A stretch of DNA of 64,000 nt from Chryseobacterium sp. SORGH_AS_0447 (GCF_030818695.1 NZ_JAUTAR010000001.1:558001-622000); one strand, 5' to 3'. Counted from the first letter of the stretch, positions 26,661-36,103 are shown. Numbers and translations: made by a program. Notes: generated from the letters alone by a model not told the origin.

Positions 26661-27503
26661 ATGAAAAGATTAGGCATTCTTGCTTTAGTTCTGTTTGTGC
26701 AGACCACTTTTGCACAAGTAAACAGGTTTGTGTACCAGGTAACGATGAAACCGGATGCATCCAACAAAAACGATATTAAAACCGAAAATGCTTACCTGGA
26801 TATTTCTCCGGAAAAATCGGTGTTTTATTCTGAAAACAGGATCAAGCGGGATTCTGTAATGAAAGCAACTTTCCAGAGTGGCGGCGCCAGAAGTTTCAAC
26901 AGGGAACAGATGGAAGGCTTAAGGTCTAACATCAATTATTCGGTGGAAAAAGATAAGAAAACCCAGAAAATGATGTTTAAAGACAGAATCGGAAGGGATG
27001 TTTATACCTATGAGGAAGACCGTCCGCTCAGCTGGAAAATCCTTTCTGAAACCACGAAGATCGGAGATTATAAAGTGCAAAAAGCTGAAACGGAATTCGG
27101 CGGTAGAAAATGGACGGCCTGGTTTACCACAGATCTGCCTTATCAGGATGGTCCGTACAAATTCGGAGGACTTCCGGGGCTTATTGTAAAAGCAGAAGAT
27201 GATAAAGGAGACTATTCTTTTGATTTAATGAAAAATTATAAAATTGATGATTTTCCTGCGATGAACCAGTTTGGAAATACCATTAAAGTAAAGAGGGGAG
27301 ATTACGTAAAACAGCAGAAGAAATTTCTCGAAGACCCGATGTCTTTCATGACGCAGGGTGGCGGTACACAGATAAGAATCGGCGGTGATGGTGGTCCCCG
27401 TGGCGGTGGTGGCGGTAATCCTCCGGCTGATTTCAGAAAGAGAATGGAGGAGAGGGTAAAAGATGAAGCGAAGAAAAACAGCAACCCGATAGAATTGCAA
27501 TAA
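26661..27503 (+). CDS. GLPGLI family secreted protein
   Basis: The product has 280 residues with a signal peptide (LALVLFVQTTFAQ). The family signature is seen: GGRKWTAWFTTDLPYQDGPY then KFGGLPGLIVKAEDDKGDY. The C-terminus is Gly/Pro/Arg-rich (RGGGGGNPPADFRKR). GLPGLI proteins are common, multi-copy secreted proteins of Bacteroidetes with no known activity. It serves as an intact reference for the frameshifted paralogue at 36104. Confidence 0.9.
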   Translation: MKRLGILALVLFVQTTFAQVNRFVYQVTMKPDASNKNDIKTENAYLDISPEKSVFYSENRIKRDSVMKATFQSGGARSFNREQMEGLRSNINYSVEKDKKTQKMMFKDRIGRDVYTYEEDRPLSWKILSETTKIGDYKVQKAETEFGGRKWTAWFTTDLPYQDGPYKFGGLPGLIVKAEDDKGDYSFDLMKNYKIDDFPAMNQFGNTIKVKRGDYVKQQKKFLEDPMSFMTQGGGTQIRIGGDGGPRGGGGGNPPADFRKRMEERVKDEAKKNSNPIELQ

Positions 27504-27540
27504 AAATATAATCCTGAAGAATTTCTTCAGGATTATATTT
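27504..27540. terminator. Bidirectional terminator between convergent genes
   Basis: A perfect 16-bp stem (AAATATAATCCTGAAG with its complement) around a five-base loop, starting right after the GLPGLI stop. It overlaps the last codons of the gene at 27533, so that gene probably shares it. Confidence 0.8.
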
Positions 27541-27832
27541 TTACATGAGTTTTCTCTAAAATAATTTTGTTATAATACGCCAGCTCCGGAATAACGATGC
27601 AATTTTTATTAATAATTTTGATGTTATTCTTTGCCAGCAGCCTTTTTGTTTTTTCGGATAAAGGAAGCAGGCCAAAATGATAATATTTCATTTTCTTTTT
27701 ATCATAATCCTGAACAGCTGCTTTTCTTATTCTGGAAAATTGCGAATCGTCTTTTTGATTACCGAATTGTTTTTGGGCAAACACAAGACTGCATAAAAAA
27801 CAAACCGTAATGATTAATATTTTATTTCTCAT
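27533..27832 (-). CDS. Small secreted protein, FEKKY-like
   Basis: The product has 99 residues with a signal peptide (LIITVCFLCSLVFAQ). The mature part has the pattern DYDKKKMKYYHFGL, NCIVIPEL and YYNKIILEK. It resembles the FEKKY-domain proteins of Flavobacteriia (Asp/Tyr/Phe-Gly start, single Cys, late YN). This is a weak assignment from memory. The function is unknown. Confidence 0.5.
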   Translation of the reverse strand: MRNKILIITVCFLCSLVFAQKQFGNQKDDSQFSRIRKAAVQDYDKKKMKYYHFGLLPLSEKTKRLLAKNNIKIINKNCIVIPELAYYNKIILEKTHVKI

Positions 27833-27877
27833 TGTGTAATTGTATTATTATTTATAAATGATCGGATAATAAATACA

Positions 27878-28729
27878 CTATTTCAAAAGCTGGTTGAATG
27901 TATCTCCTTGTCTTATATCGCCGGTTTCATATCCTTTCATAAACCATTCTTTACGCTGTGCAGAGGATCCGTGGGTAAAGCTCTCCTGATTTACATACCC
28001 CTGAGACCTTCTCTGGATATTGTCGTCTCCGACAGCTTCTGCCGCTTCAATCGCCGACTGGATGTCTCCCGGTTCCAGAATATGCTCTCTGCTGTCGGTC
28101 TGTTTTGCCCATACACCCGCGTAAAAATCTGCCTGAAGCTCTGTCGCAACTGAAACCCGGTTCATTTCAGCTTCGGAATATCTGCCGCTTCTTCTCAGTT
28201 CATCCACTTTTTGCGTAGTCCCCAATAAAGTTTGAACGTGATGTCCCATTTCATGGGCCATAACATAAGCAATCGAAAATTCGGTAACTTTTGCTCCGAA
28301 ACGCGATTCAAGCTCCTTAAAGAAACTCATGTCCATGTATACCGACTGGTCTGCCGGACAATAAAATGGCCCCATGGCAGATTGTGCTACGCCACAGCCC
28401 GACTGAGTTGTATCTTCAAAAAGAATTACTTTTGCCGGCTTGTACTGCATGCCGTTTTCTGCAAAAATTTTAGTCCAGGTTTCTTCGTTTTCGGCAGTTA
28501 CCATCTTTACAAATTCACGGATTTTCAGCTCATTCTGGCTCAGTTCACGCTGTTCGGTTCTGGCTGCGCCGGAACCTGCACCTGAAGAAAGAATGGAAGA
28601 GGGATCTCCTCCTAAGAAAAATATAATAGCAGCAATAATCAGTGTTCCCAGCCCGCCGCCTACAACGGCTCCGCCGCCAAGCCCGCGCCTGTCTTCCACA
28701 TTATCACTCCTGTCGTCAGTCCATCTCAT
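27878..28729 (-). CDS. ypfJ: YpfJ family neutral zinc metallopeptidase
   Basis: The product has 283 residues. A short cytoplasmic head (RWTDDRSDNVEDRRG, the family opening) leads to a membrane segment (about 22-42, VVGGGLGTLIIAAIIFFL). A soluble domain follows, with the zinc motif HEMGH (about 160) and the downstream ATELQADFYAG, which provides the third ligand. Family length is usual. The natural substrate is unknown. It is divergent from the lipoprotein gene at 28788, with 58 bases between. Confidence 0.9.
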   Translation of the reverse strand: MRWTDDRSDNVEDRRGLGGGAVVGGGLGTLIIAAIIFFLGGDPSSILSSGAGSGAARTEQRELSQNELKIREFVKMVTAENEETWTKIFAENGMQYKPAKVILFEDTTQSGCGVAQSAMGPFYCPADQSVYMDMSFFKELESRFGAKVTEFSIAYVMAHEMGHHVQTLLGTTQKVDELRRSGRYSEAEMNRVSVATELQADFYAGVWAKQTDSREHILEPGDIQSAIEAAEAVGDDNIQRRSQGYVNQESFTHGSSAQRKEWFMKGYETGDIRQGDTFNQLLK

Positions 28730-28787
28730 AGTTTAATTTTTTATTACGTTAAATTTAAAATTATTATCTTATTAAATAATTACTTTT

Positions 28788-29132
28788 GTGAAAAATTATG
28801 CCAAAGTGAGAAGAATTAAACAAATCTCTTTAATGATCCTTTTAGCCAGTGTTTTTTCCTGTAATGAAAAAGAGTACAAGGAAGATGAAGTAAGCAGCAT
28901 CGACAAAAAAGCTTCCATAGAAACGGAGCTTTCGGTACAGCATATCGATACAGCGGATGTCCTGGTTACCACGCACAAGATCTGGAAAGATAAAAAGCTT
29001 ATAAAAGAAATTGTAAAAAGGGATACGATCCCAAGTCTTGGCGATACGCTGATGGAGTCTGAAGATAAAGACGGGGTTGTGCACAAGGACAATACCAAGA
29101 AGGATTACGAATTTTATATCACGGTACAATAA
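28788..29132 (+). CDS. Small lipoprotein, unknown
   Basis: A GTG start gives MKNYAKVRRIKQISLMIL then LASVFSC, a proper lipoprotein signal (lipid Cys about residue 25); the internal ATG at 28833 would leave too short a signal. The 114-residue product is acidic and repeats simple sequence (HKIWKDKKLIKEIVKRD). No family is recognised. The stop overlaps the start of the next lipoprotein gene by one base. Confidence 0.7.
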   Translation: MKNYAKVRRIKQISLMILLASVFSCNEKEYKEDEVSSIDKKASIETELSVQHIDTADVLVTTHKIWKDKKLIKEIVKRDTIPSLGDTLMESEDKDGVVHKDNTKKDYEFYITVQ

Positions 29133-29464
29133 TGAAAAAGTCGGGTTCTGTAAAATTGCTTTTCGTAACGGGAATTCTGGCGGCCTGTTCGCAGGAAAAG
29201 CCCAAAGACGAGTGGAAGAACGAAAAAAAGGTCTATATGAGATCCGATACCACGGCTTCTTATTCGAGAACACATGGTTTTATGCCGGGCTTTTTCTGGT
29301 ATCATGCGTTCCGGCCTTACGGTGCTTACAGCAACGGGGGATATCGCCGGACAGGATATTACAGTGATGCGATCAGCTCAAAATCAAATATCGGCAGAAG
29401 TTCTTATAAAGGAAGTGTAATAAGAGGCGGGCTGGGAAGAAGCGGCTTCAGAGCATCATCGTAA
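29132..29464 (+). CDS. YgiB-like lipoprotein next to a GspS-like ligase
   Basis: The product has 110 residues, with a lipoprotein signal ending GILAACS (Cys about 20). The mature part has a Trp/Phe/Tyr block (HGFMPGFFWYHAFRPYG) and a Gly/Ser/Arg tail ending SGFRASS. In E. coli a lipoprotein with a similar Gly/Ser-rich tail, YgiB (DUF1190), neighbours the GspS-like YgiC, as here. The call rests on this context and composition, not on a domain I can prove. Confidence 0.6.
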   Translation: MKKSGSVKLLFVTGILAACSQEKPKDEWKNEKKVYMRSDTTASYSRTHGFMPGFFWYHAFRPYGAYSNGGYRRTGYYSDAISSKSNIGRSSYKGSVIRGGLGRSGFRASS

Positions 29465-29466
29465 TT

Positions 29467-30597
29467 ATGAAAAGAACAGCATCGCAATTTCGTAAAAACT
29501 GGGAAGATAAGCTCGAAAACCTGGGTTTCGGCTATCATTCTCTGGAAGGACTGTACTGGGACGAAAGCCATTATTATGAATTTTCCATGCAGGAAGTTGA
29601 TACCCTCGAAAAGGCAACCGCCGAATTATGGCAGATGTGCCTGGAAGCGGTAGATTACATTATTGAGAAAGACCTTTGGGACCGTTTTAACATTCCCGAT
29701 TGGTTCAGGAAGTATATCATCACCAGCTGGGAAGAAGACCATCCTTCGGTTTACGGCAGGTTTGATTTCGGTTTCGACGGCAAAAATTTAAAGCTGCTTG
29801 AGTTTAATGCAGATACGCCGACTTCGCTGTATGAGGCATCGGTGATCCAGTGGTACTGGCTGCAGGAGATGTTCCCGGAGAAAGACCAGTTCAATTCGAT
29901 TCATGAGAAACTGGTGGATTACTGGAAATACCTTACCCAATACATGAACCCGCATTATATTTATTTCGCTTCATTAACCAATATTGAGGATGTTACCAAT
30001 GTGGAGTATCTTCGCGACTGTGCGACACAGGCGGGTTTCGAAACGGAATTTATCCCGATTCAGGACATCGGCTGGGCGGAAGAAATTAAAGAATTTATTG
30101 CCGGTGACGGTTCGGTCATGGATTATATTTTCAAGCTGTATCCTTACGAGTGGATTCTCGGGGACGGCTTTGGGGAAAAGCTGGTCGAAAACGGCTTCCG
30201 GTCTCAGTGGATCGAGCCGGCCTGGAAAATCCTTCTTTCATCAAAAGCGATTTTGCCCATCCTCTGGGAAATGTATCCGGATCATCCTTATCTGCTGCCT
30301 GCTTATTTTGAGCAAAAAGATTTAAAGAATTTCGTTAAAAAACCGATTTACTCCAGAGAAGGGGCGAACATTACGCTGTATAAAAACGGGATTCCTGTAG
30401 AAGAGAATGCGGGTGCCTACGGAAAAGAAGGCTTCATTTACCAGCAGTCATTCGATCTTCCTGATTTCGACGGAAATTATCCTGTAATCGGAAGCTGGGT
30501 GATCGGTCAGGAGCCTGCGGGCATTGGTATCAGGGAAAGTGTTCACCTGATCACCAATAACCAGAGCCGTTTTGTGCCACATCTTATCAGCGGTTAA
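29467..30597 (+). CDS. Glutathionylspermidine synthase family ATP-grasp ligase
   Basis: The product has 376 residues, matching the C-terminal synthetase half of GspS, as in YgiC and YjfC. Marks are ESHYYEFSMQEVDTLEKA, GRFDFGFDGKNLKLLEFNAD, TPTSLYEAS, and the ATP-grasp loop KPIYSREGANI. The enzyme would join an amine to a carboxylate with ATP; the substrates of stand-alone members are not established. It starts 2 bases after the YgiB-like lipoprotein gene. Its last 11 bases overlap the convergent sulfatase-like gene. Confidence 0.88.
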   Translation: MKRTASQFRKNWEDKLENLGFGYHSLEGLYWDESHYYEFSMQEVDTLEKATAELWQMCLEAVDYIIEKDLWDRFNIPDWFRKYIITSWEEDHPSVYGRFDFGFDGKNLKLLEFNADTPTSLYEASVIQWYWLQEMFPEKDQFNSIHEKLVDYWKYLTQYMNPHYIYFASLTNIEDVTNVEYLRDCATQAGFETEFIPIQDIGWAEEIKEFIAGDGSVMDYIFKLYPYEWILGDGFGEKLVENGFRSQWIEPAWKILLSSKAILPILWEMYPDHPYLLPAYFEQKDLKNFVKKPIYSREGANITLYKNGIPVEENAGAYGKEGFIYQQSFDLPDFDGNYPVIGSWVIGQEPAGIGIRESVHLITNNQSRFVPHLISG

Positions 30598-32671
30598 GCA
30601 TATTCTTTTTCAGCCAGTAGGAAGTGGACTGATAAGCAGATATTGTGGCATTGACCAATTGTTTATCCTGATCTTTTTCTTTTAACAGATGTTCATCAAA
30701 ATAAATATTGAATTCTGGGGAAAGATTGTTTTTCTGCTGAACCAAAGAATATTGTTTCACTTTCCGGACCGGCGAAATAATGGTTAAATGATTATCTTTT
30801 ATCAATCCTAAATCCTCATAAGTCGCGATATAAGCTTTAGGCTGAAATTCTTTCGTGAATACATCCTGTCCCAGGAATGTGGACCGGTAGCTGAAATTCA
30901 GCAATCCGAAAAGGGTAGGCATAACATCGATCTGCGACATGGTCCGGGTAAATTTCTGGGGCTTAATAAATCCTTCCGAGAAAATCAAGGCCGGAATCCG
31001 GTATTTGTCCATCGGCAGTTCCATATCTCCTGCGCTGGAAGCACAGTGGTCGGCAATGATAATGAATACGGTATTTTTGTACCAACTCTGTTTCTTTGCC
31101 ATTGCAAAAAAATTTCTCAGGGCATAATCGGTATATTTCACCCCGCCTTCCCGGGATTTTGCGTCGCCAGGAATATCGATCTTTCCGTTCGGATAAGTAA
31201 ACGGGCGGTGGTTGGAAACCGTCATCCAATGATTGAAAAAAGGTCTTCCTGATCTGGCTTCTGCATTCATGGTGCTGATCGCTTTCTTGGCCATATCCTC
31301 ATCGGCCACGCCCCAGACATTGGCAAAAGTGATTTCTTCCGGTGTGAAATTATTCCGGTCTACAATTTCATAGCCGTTTCCTTTGTAGAAATCTTCCATA
31401 TTGTCGAAATAGCTGTAGCCGCCATATAAAAATTTCACGTCATAGCCTTTCGATTTAAAAACGCTTCCGGTGGTAAATTTATTTTTATTGTTTTCCCTTT
31501 TAATAATGCTTTCCCCGGCTGTCGGCGGAATGCATAGAGTTAAAGCTTCCAGCCCGCGCACTGTTCTGTTCCCCGTAGCGTACAGGTTGGTAAACATCAG
31601 CGACCGGTCTGCCAGGCTGTCTAAGAACGGAGTGATTTTCTGGGTGTTTCCGTAATGCGCCAAAAAGTCGGCAGACAGGCTTTCAACAGAAATTAAAACG
31701 ACATTTTTCTTTTGTTCCGGTCTTGCCGAAACAATGTTTCTCTTTAATGCAGGCGGGGCAAACTGGCTTAATAAGTTCTTCTCTGCTTCTTTCTGATTAA
31801 TTTCGGGATAAAACTGGAAATAGTCGAGCTCATTGTGGGTAAATGCCCAATAGAATTTCGGAAGCCCGTTCGCCTCGATTTCTTCTTCAAACACACTGCT
31901 GCCCTTGATTTTTGTCGTGAAATTTAATCCGAATATACTGATCCCGCATAAGATCAGGTAAGAACCCATTAAAACGGTTTTCTGTTTCAGGCTGGGAAGT
32001 TCAGAAAGTTCATTTTTCGTTTTTCGGTAAATGAAAACCGTAATGGTAATGGTTACTGCAGCAATAGCCAGAAATAAAGGAACTACGGGATAGCTCTCCA
32101 TAATATTTCCGATGACTTCATTGGTATAGATGAGGTAGTCTACGGCAATAAAATTATATCTCAGCCCGAATTCATTGTAAAAGAAATATTCGCTTATAGC
32201 ATTAAAAACGATTAATAATACATAAAGAAAAAGGGTGATGAAATACAGGCTGTTCCGTATCTGTAATCGCCTTTCCGGAAGAAAGAACATCAGGGCAAAG
32301 AAAACAATCTTCACGCCGATGAACGCCAGCGCAATTTCTGCTACCGACCCACCATACTGTTTAAAGATGTTATCAGGAATAAGAAGTATATAGAGAAACA
32401 GCAAAATCAGCAGCCCCAAAATAATTTGTCCGTAAGGTTTTTGGTACTTGGAATTGGATAAAAATAAGAAGTACAGGGCAAGGAAAGGGCAGGTTAATAT
32501 AAAAACCAGGACATCGTTCAGCACGCCAGTCAGCAGGATCTTCAGAATTTCAAAAATACCGAAGCTTACCGTAGTAATCGGGTGGAATAAAAAAACGAGT
32601 CTTGTGATCAGGGAAATGGTGAGATAGAGGGTGCCTAAATAAAAAAAAGGCCTGAGTTTCTGGGAGAACAT
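30587..32671 (-). CDS. LTA synthase family sulfatase-like membrane protein
   Basis: The product has 694 residues. The first 260 contain five to six membrane helices, and the extracytoplasmic domain is of the alkaline phosphatase/sulfatase superfamily. Motifs are VVLISVESLSADFLAHYG (metal site, about 327), ATGNRTVRGLEAL with the nucleophile Thr (about 367), and IIADHCAS (about 537). In Gram-negatives such proteins transfer or cleave phosphoethanolamine or glycerol phosphate on envelope polymers; the substrate here is not known. Full length. Confidence 0.88.
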   Translation of the reverse strand: MFSQKLRPFFYLGTLYLTISLITRLVFLFHPITTVSFGIFEILKILLTGVLNDVLVFILTCPFLALYFLFLSNSKYQKPYGQIILGLLILLFLYILLIPDNIFKQYGGSVAEIALAFIGVKIVFFALMFFLPERRLQIRNSLYFITLFLYVLLIVFNAISEYFFYNEFGLRYNFIAVDYLIYTNEVIGNIMESYPVVPLFLAIAAVTITITVFIYRKTKNELSELPSLKQKTVLMGSYLILCGISIFGLNFTTKIKGSSVFEEEIEANGLPKFYWAFTHNELDYFQFYPEINQKEAEKNLLSQFAPPALKRNIVSARPEQKKNVVLISVESLSADFLAHYGNTQKITPFLDSLADRSLMFTNLYATGNRTVRGLEALTLCIPPTAGESIIKRENNKNKFTTGSVFKSKGYDVKFLYGGYSYFDNMEDFYKGNGYEIVDRNNFTPEEITFANVWGVADEDMAKKAISTMNAEARSGRPFFNHWMTVSNHRPFTYPNGKIDIPGDAKSREGGVKYTDYALRNFFAMAKKQSWYKNTVFIIIADHCASSAGDMELPMDKYRIPALIFSEGFIKPQKFTRTMSQIDVMPTLFGLLNFSYRSTFLGQDVFTKEFQPKAYIATYEDLGLIKDNHLTIISPVRKVKQYSLVQQKNNLSPEFNIYFDEHLLKEKDQDKQLVNATISAYQSTSYWLKKNMLNR

Positions 32672-32845
32672 CTGTGTAAACTGAATATTAATTTTACAAA
32701 AATAATAATTGGATAATATTTTTCAATATATTTTCTTAAAATCTCATAAAAATTAGAAACTTTATAAATGTTTAAAAAAAGATTAAAAAATTATTATCAG
32801 AAAGGTTCAGTTTTTACAGTTTTTTGTGGTATGTGCAAATAAAAA

Positions 32846-32866
32846 AGGACTATTTTTCGTAGTCCT
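32846..32866 (-). terminator. Terminator of ribH
   Basis: Stem AGGACTA/TAGTCCT with a seven-base loop; the minus strand continues with TTTTTT. It lies 29 bases after the ribH stop. Confidence 0.85.
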
Positions 32867-32894
32867 AAATATTGTAATGGTAAAAAGTGTTAAA

Positions 32895-33413
32895 TTATGA
32901 ATGGCCGAAACCGATATTCCCTTTTTTGCCGGAAATATTTTTCCTGAAATCAATCATTCTCAGCGCGGTAACTGCCGCTTCCACTCCTTTATTCCCAAGA
33001 TCTCCGCCGCTTCTCGCGATCGACTGCTCTTTTGTGTCATCCGTTAAAACACAGAAAATAGTTGGAGTATCCGTTAATATATTACAGTCTTTAATACCCT
33101 GGGCTACTGCTGAGCATACATAATCAAAGTGAGGGGTCTCTCCGCGGATAACACACCCGATTGAAATTACTGCGTCAAATTTGCGCTCTTTGCAAAGCTG
33201 CATGCTTGCGTAGCTGAGTTCAAAAGCTCCCGGTACCGGAAACAATCTGATGTTTTCGGATTTTACGCCTTCTTTCTGAAGGATTTCCAGTGCTGCATCA
33301 CGAAGATTATAAGTTACAAAATCATTCCACTCAGAAAAAACAATGCCGATAGAAAACTCATCGGCATTGGTTATATGAAGTGGCTTGTAATCGGAAAGAT
33401 TAACTGTTGCCAT
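32895..33413 (-). CDS. ribH: 6,7-dimethyl-8-ribityllumazine synthase
   Basis: The product has 172 residues and makes lumazine in riboflavin synthesis. Motifs: FSEWNDFVTYNLRD, the substrate loop PVPGAFELS, the GCVIRGETPHFDYVC block with the catalytic His, and NKGVEAA at the C-terminus. Family length is normal. The gene starts 3 bases after the TPR-protein stop, so the two are co-transcribed, although no joint function is known. No FMN riboswitch was seen upstream. Confidence 0.95.
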   Translation of the reverse strand: MATVNLSDYKPLHITNADEFSIGIVFSEWNDFVTYNLRDAALEILQKEGVKSENIRLFPVPGAFELSYASMQLCKERKFDAVISIGCVIRGETPHFDYVCSAVAQGIKDCNILTDTPTIFCVLTDDTKEQSIARSGGDLGNKGVEAAVTALRMIDFRKNISGKKGNIGFGHS

Positions 33414-33416
33414 TGT

Positions 33417-34112
33417 TTAGTAATATTTAGTCATTTCGATATAAGAATCGGACATTCCGTTGTCGTAGTCCTGATATTTTTCGTCTATGGTGGCGAAATA
33501 TTTTTTAGCTTCTGCATTTTTCTTTAATCCTAATGCCAGGATCCCCGCTTTTCTTGTGAAATAATAAGTAGTGTAAGGATCGTCTGAAGCGGAAGCTGCT
33601 TTGTCTAATAACTGCAATGCTTCGTCGTTTTTATTTAGTCCTGATTTTGCATCAGCCATAGCACCGTATTTCATAGCCATCAGCGTTTTGTTATCAGACG
33701 AAAAATCGTCTAGCAGGTCATACGCTTCCTGGAATTTTCCTTCTTTAAACTTCAGCAGACCTGCATTGTAAGCAGAAAGTTTACCGATTGCAGTACCGGA
33801 ATATTCGTTATACGTTCCCAGGAATCCCGGATTCGCAGCAGATTTTCCGCCCAGTGCTTCTTTATCTTTCCCTTCAGCAAGGTTTTTCTGAGCTGCCAGG
33901 AAACTTTTTACAGCTTCCACGTTTTTAGGAGCGACAACAAATTGTTGGTAACCGAAGAAACCCAGAACTCCCAGAACAAGTAATCCGAAAACAATAGCCA
34001 AAGGCTTTGAATATTTCTCAATGAATCTTTCTGTGTTTAAAGCTTCTCTGTCAAGATCTTTAAAAAACTCAACCGTTTCTTTACCCTCTTGCTCGTTTGT
34101 AAGTTTTGCCAT
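33417..34112 (-). CDS. Membrane-anchored TPR protein (YfgM-like)
   Basis: The product has 231 residues. A cytoplasmic head of about 37 residues precedes one membrane helix (about 38-58, LAIVFGLLVLGVLGFFG). TPR-like helical repeats follow (AYNAGLLKFKEGKFQEAYDLL, AMADAKSGLNKNDEALQLLD). The layout resembles YfgM, a periplasmic-facing chaperone partner of the Sec translocon in E. coli. The role in Bacteroidetes is not established. It is co-transcribed with ribH. Confidence 0.8.
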   Translation of the reverse strand: MAKLTNEQEGKETVEFFKDLDREALNTERFIEKYSKPLAIVFGLLVLGVLGFFGYQQFVVAPKNVEAVKSFLAAQKNLAEGKDKEALGGKSAANPGFLGTYNEYSGTAIGKLSAYNAGLLKFKEGKFQEAYDLLDDFSSDNKTLMAMKYGAMADAKSGLNKNDEALQLLDKAASASDDPYTTYYFTRKAGILALGLKKNAEAKKYFATIDEKYQDYDNGMSDSYIEMTKYY

Positions 34113-34241
34113 AAATTGTTAAAAATTGAAATGCAAATTTAATTGTTTCTGAATGATTTACAAAATACTTTCTTCGTATTATTGACGAAATTTTGTGAAA
34201 TATCAATCACGACCTGTCGCATGGTGCTGTTTTTTCATAAA

Positions 34242-34274
34242 AAATGCTTCATGAAGCTGATTCATAAAGCATTT
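34242..34274 (-). terminator. Terminator after apt
   Basis: A 14-bp stem (AAATGCTTTATGAA/TTCATGAAGCATTT on the minus strand with one mismatch), five-base loop and T-run. It ends 17 bases after the apt stop. Confidence 0.8.
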
Positions 34275-34290
34275 TATGTAAGATAAAATT

Positions 34291-34827
34291 TTAATATTCC
34301 AAGATATGATAGACCTCTGCGTTGAATTTTTTCAGCTTCTCTTCTCCTTTTAAATCTTTCAGACCGATCAGGAAACTGAACTGCGATACGGTTGCCCCCT
34401 GTTTTTCCACAAGTTTGGCTGCTGCTTCCGTGGTGCCGCCTGTTGCCAGGAGATCATCGTGGATAAGGATGCGCTGTCCGGGTTTAATCTGCCCTTCGCG
34501 GGTTTCGATCACCGCGCTTCCGTATTCCAGGTCATATTTTTCTGAAATCACCGGGGGCGGCAGTTTTCCTGCTTTTCTGATGAGAATGAACGGAACTTCC
34601 AGAGCCACGGCAATGGCAATCCCAAACAGATAACCGCGGCTTTCAATTCCGCATACGGCATCTACTTTTCCTTTGCTTACTGCTGCAAGATCGGCAATAA
34701 CCTCTTCATATAATTTTGAATCCAGGAAAACCGGGGAGATGTCTTTGAACTGAATTCCCGGAATCGGAAAATCAGGGATATTCTCAATGGTTTCTTCCAG
34801 TTTCCGGATTAATTCCTGTGATGCCAT
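34291..34827 (-). CDS. apt: Adenine phosphoribosyltransferase
   Basis: The product has 178 residues. It salvages adenine to AMP with PRPP. Motifs: N-terminal IPDFPIPGIQFKDISPVF, CGIESRGYLFG (substrate loop), and the PRPP-binding ILIHDDLLATGGT. Full length. It starts 8 bases after the lipoprotein gene upstream, so an operon is likely although the functions look unrelated. Confidence 0.95.
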   Translation of the reverse strand: MASQELIRKLEETIENIPDFPIPGIQFKDISPVFLDSKLYEEVIADLAAVSKGKVDAVCGIESRGYLFGIAIAVALEVPFILIRKAGKLPPPVISEKYDLEYGSAVIETREGQIKPGQRILIHDDLLATGGTTEAAAKLVEKQGATVSQFSFLIGLKDLKGEEKLKKFNAEVYHILEY

Positions 34828-34835
34828 GTTGTAAT

Positions 34836-36041
34836 TTATGGATTGATTCTGTAGCTGGAAATTTTCCAGTCACCGTTTACATTTTTAAGTCCGAACGTTA
34901 CTTTCAGGGCGGTGGTTTTACCGCTTTTATCCGTAACGTCATAGGTTGCGTTTACACTTGCCGAATTGGCATTGGAAGCGTTGGTCGTAATATTTTTTAC
35001 GCTCACATTTTTTACCGATCCGAATCCTGAAGTCGGGTTGGCAAAAGATTCATAGCTTCCCCAGCTCGGGTTGCTTGCTGCACTGTAAGCTGCTTTCAGA
35101 TTCTGTGAGCTGACGTTGTTTAAGAATCCTGTTACTGTCGTTTTAGGATCTGCTGCCGGTTGTTTAGGAGTGGCTGGTGTTGTAGCAGGAGTTGTGGCAT
35201 TCGGATCGGTACCGGTTGCCGGGATGGTCGCATTAGGATTGTTCGGATCGATTACCGCAGGGTCTTGGGATACTGCCAAAGAATCGACTACGGGTGGAGC
35301 CGGAACTTTCAGAAGATCAGGATTTACATCTAATCCTACTTTCGTCATTTTGAATGTTTTCGCCGTTGTCTTTACGGAAACGGCGATATCAATTTTGTTA
35401 TCTATCACTTTTGCTGCAGGAATGGATGAGAATTTTAAATTAAATCCTTTGAAATTATTATCCTGCATCAGGTTTTTAGCCGTTAAAAGCTTTACGCCAT
35501 TACTGAACACTTCAAGAGTAGCTTCAAGGCCGGCTCCCGTAAAGGATACTGGATTTCCTGCGTTGTCAACAAGTCTCGGTATGATCTGGATAGAGGTTGG
35601 GGCGCCCAATCCGTCATCACCGGTAGGCCGGGTCGTAATGCTTAATGAATTTGCTTTTACATCGTTCGGATCGGTTTCTTTTGCCGTTTCATTACCGAAG
35701 ATGTTCATTTCTCCTAAGGAAGGCGGAGCAGTACTGGCCCATTCGATTCCGTTTTTCTGGGCTACCTGGTCTGCCATTGCCATGATTTCAGGAACTTTTT
35801 TCCCATCGATCAGCTGGCCGAGCGCTTTCAGTTCGGCAACATCTCCATCTGCTTCTACCCCGAACGTCTTCAGAATATACAGCGCTTCATTGAATTTAAT
35901 CTGCTGAATTGTTGGAAGACTGGCCGTCATATCATTGATACTCGACTGTAAAGTTTTGGTATTGGTAGCATCTACATGATCTTTCTTGCATGCTGTAAAA
36001 AGCAACAGGCTGAAGATGAGTAGAAAGGACAATTTTTTCAT
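34836..36041 (-). CDS. Lipoprotein with Pro/Thr linker, unknown
   Basis: This 401-residue lipoprotein has a signal (FSLLLFTAC, lipid Cys at about residue 18). Residues 20-110 are helical, and 120-250 are beta-rich and domain-like. A low-complexity Pro/Thr/Asn linker follows (about 265-300). The C-terminal 100 residues resemble an NTF2-like/DUF4878 fold (KTTVTGFLNNVSSQNLKAAY, ending NGDWKISSYRINP). No known function. It is co-transcribed with apt. Confidence 0.7.
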   Translation of the reverse strand: MKKLSFLLIFSLLLFTACKKDHVDATNTKTLQSSINDMTASLPTIQQIKFNEALYILKTFGVEADGDVAELKALGQLIDGKKVPEIMAMADQVAQKNGIEWASTAPPSLGEMNIFGNETAKETDPNDVKANSLSITTRPTGDDGLGAPTSIQIIPRLVDNAGNPVSFTGAGLEATLEVFSNGVKLLTAKNLMQDNNFKGFNLKFSSIPAAKVIDNKIDIAVSVKTTAKTFKMTKVGLDVNPDLLKVPAPPVVDSLAVSQDPAVIDPNNPNATIPATGTDPNATTPATTPATPKQPAADPKTTVTGFLNNVSSQNLKAAYSAASNPSWGSYESFANPTSGFGSVKNVSVKNITTNASNANSASVNATYDVTDKSGKTTALKVTFGLKNVNGDWKISSYRINP

Positions 36042-36103
36042 TTTTTTCCGTTTGCCACAAATTTAGTAAAAACCCTGTATGTGTAAGTGTTTTTCTTTTC
36101 TTT

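Noticed and set aside
35116-35907. 263-residue open frame on the plus strand
   Set aside because: It lies fully opposite the 401-residue lipoprotein gene, whose signal peptide, lipobox and domain layout are convincing; the plus frame is a hydrophobic shadow.
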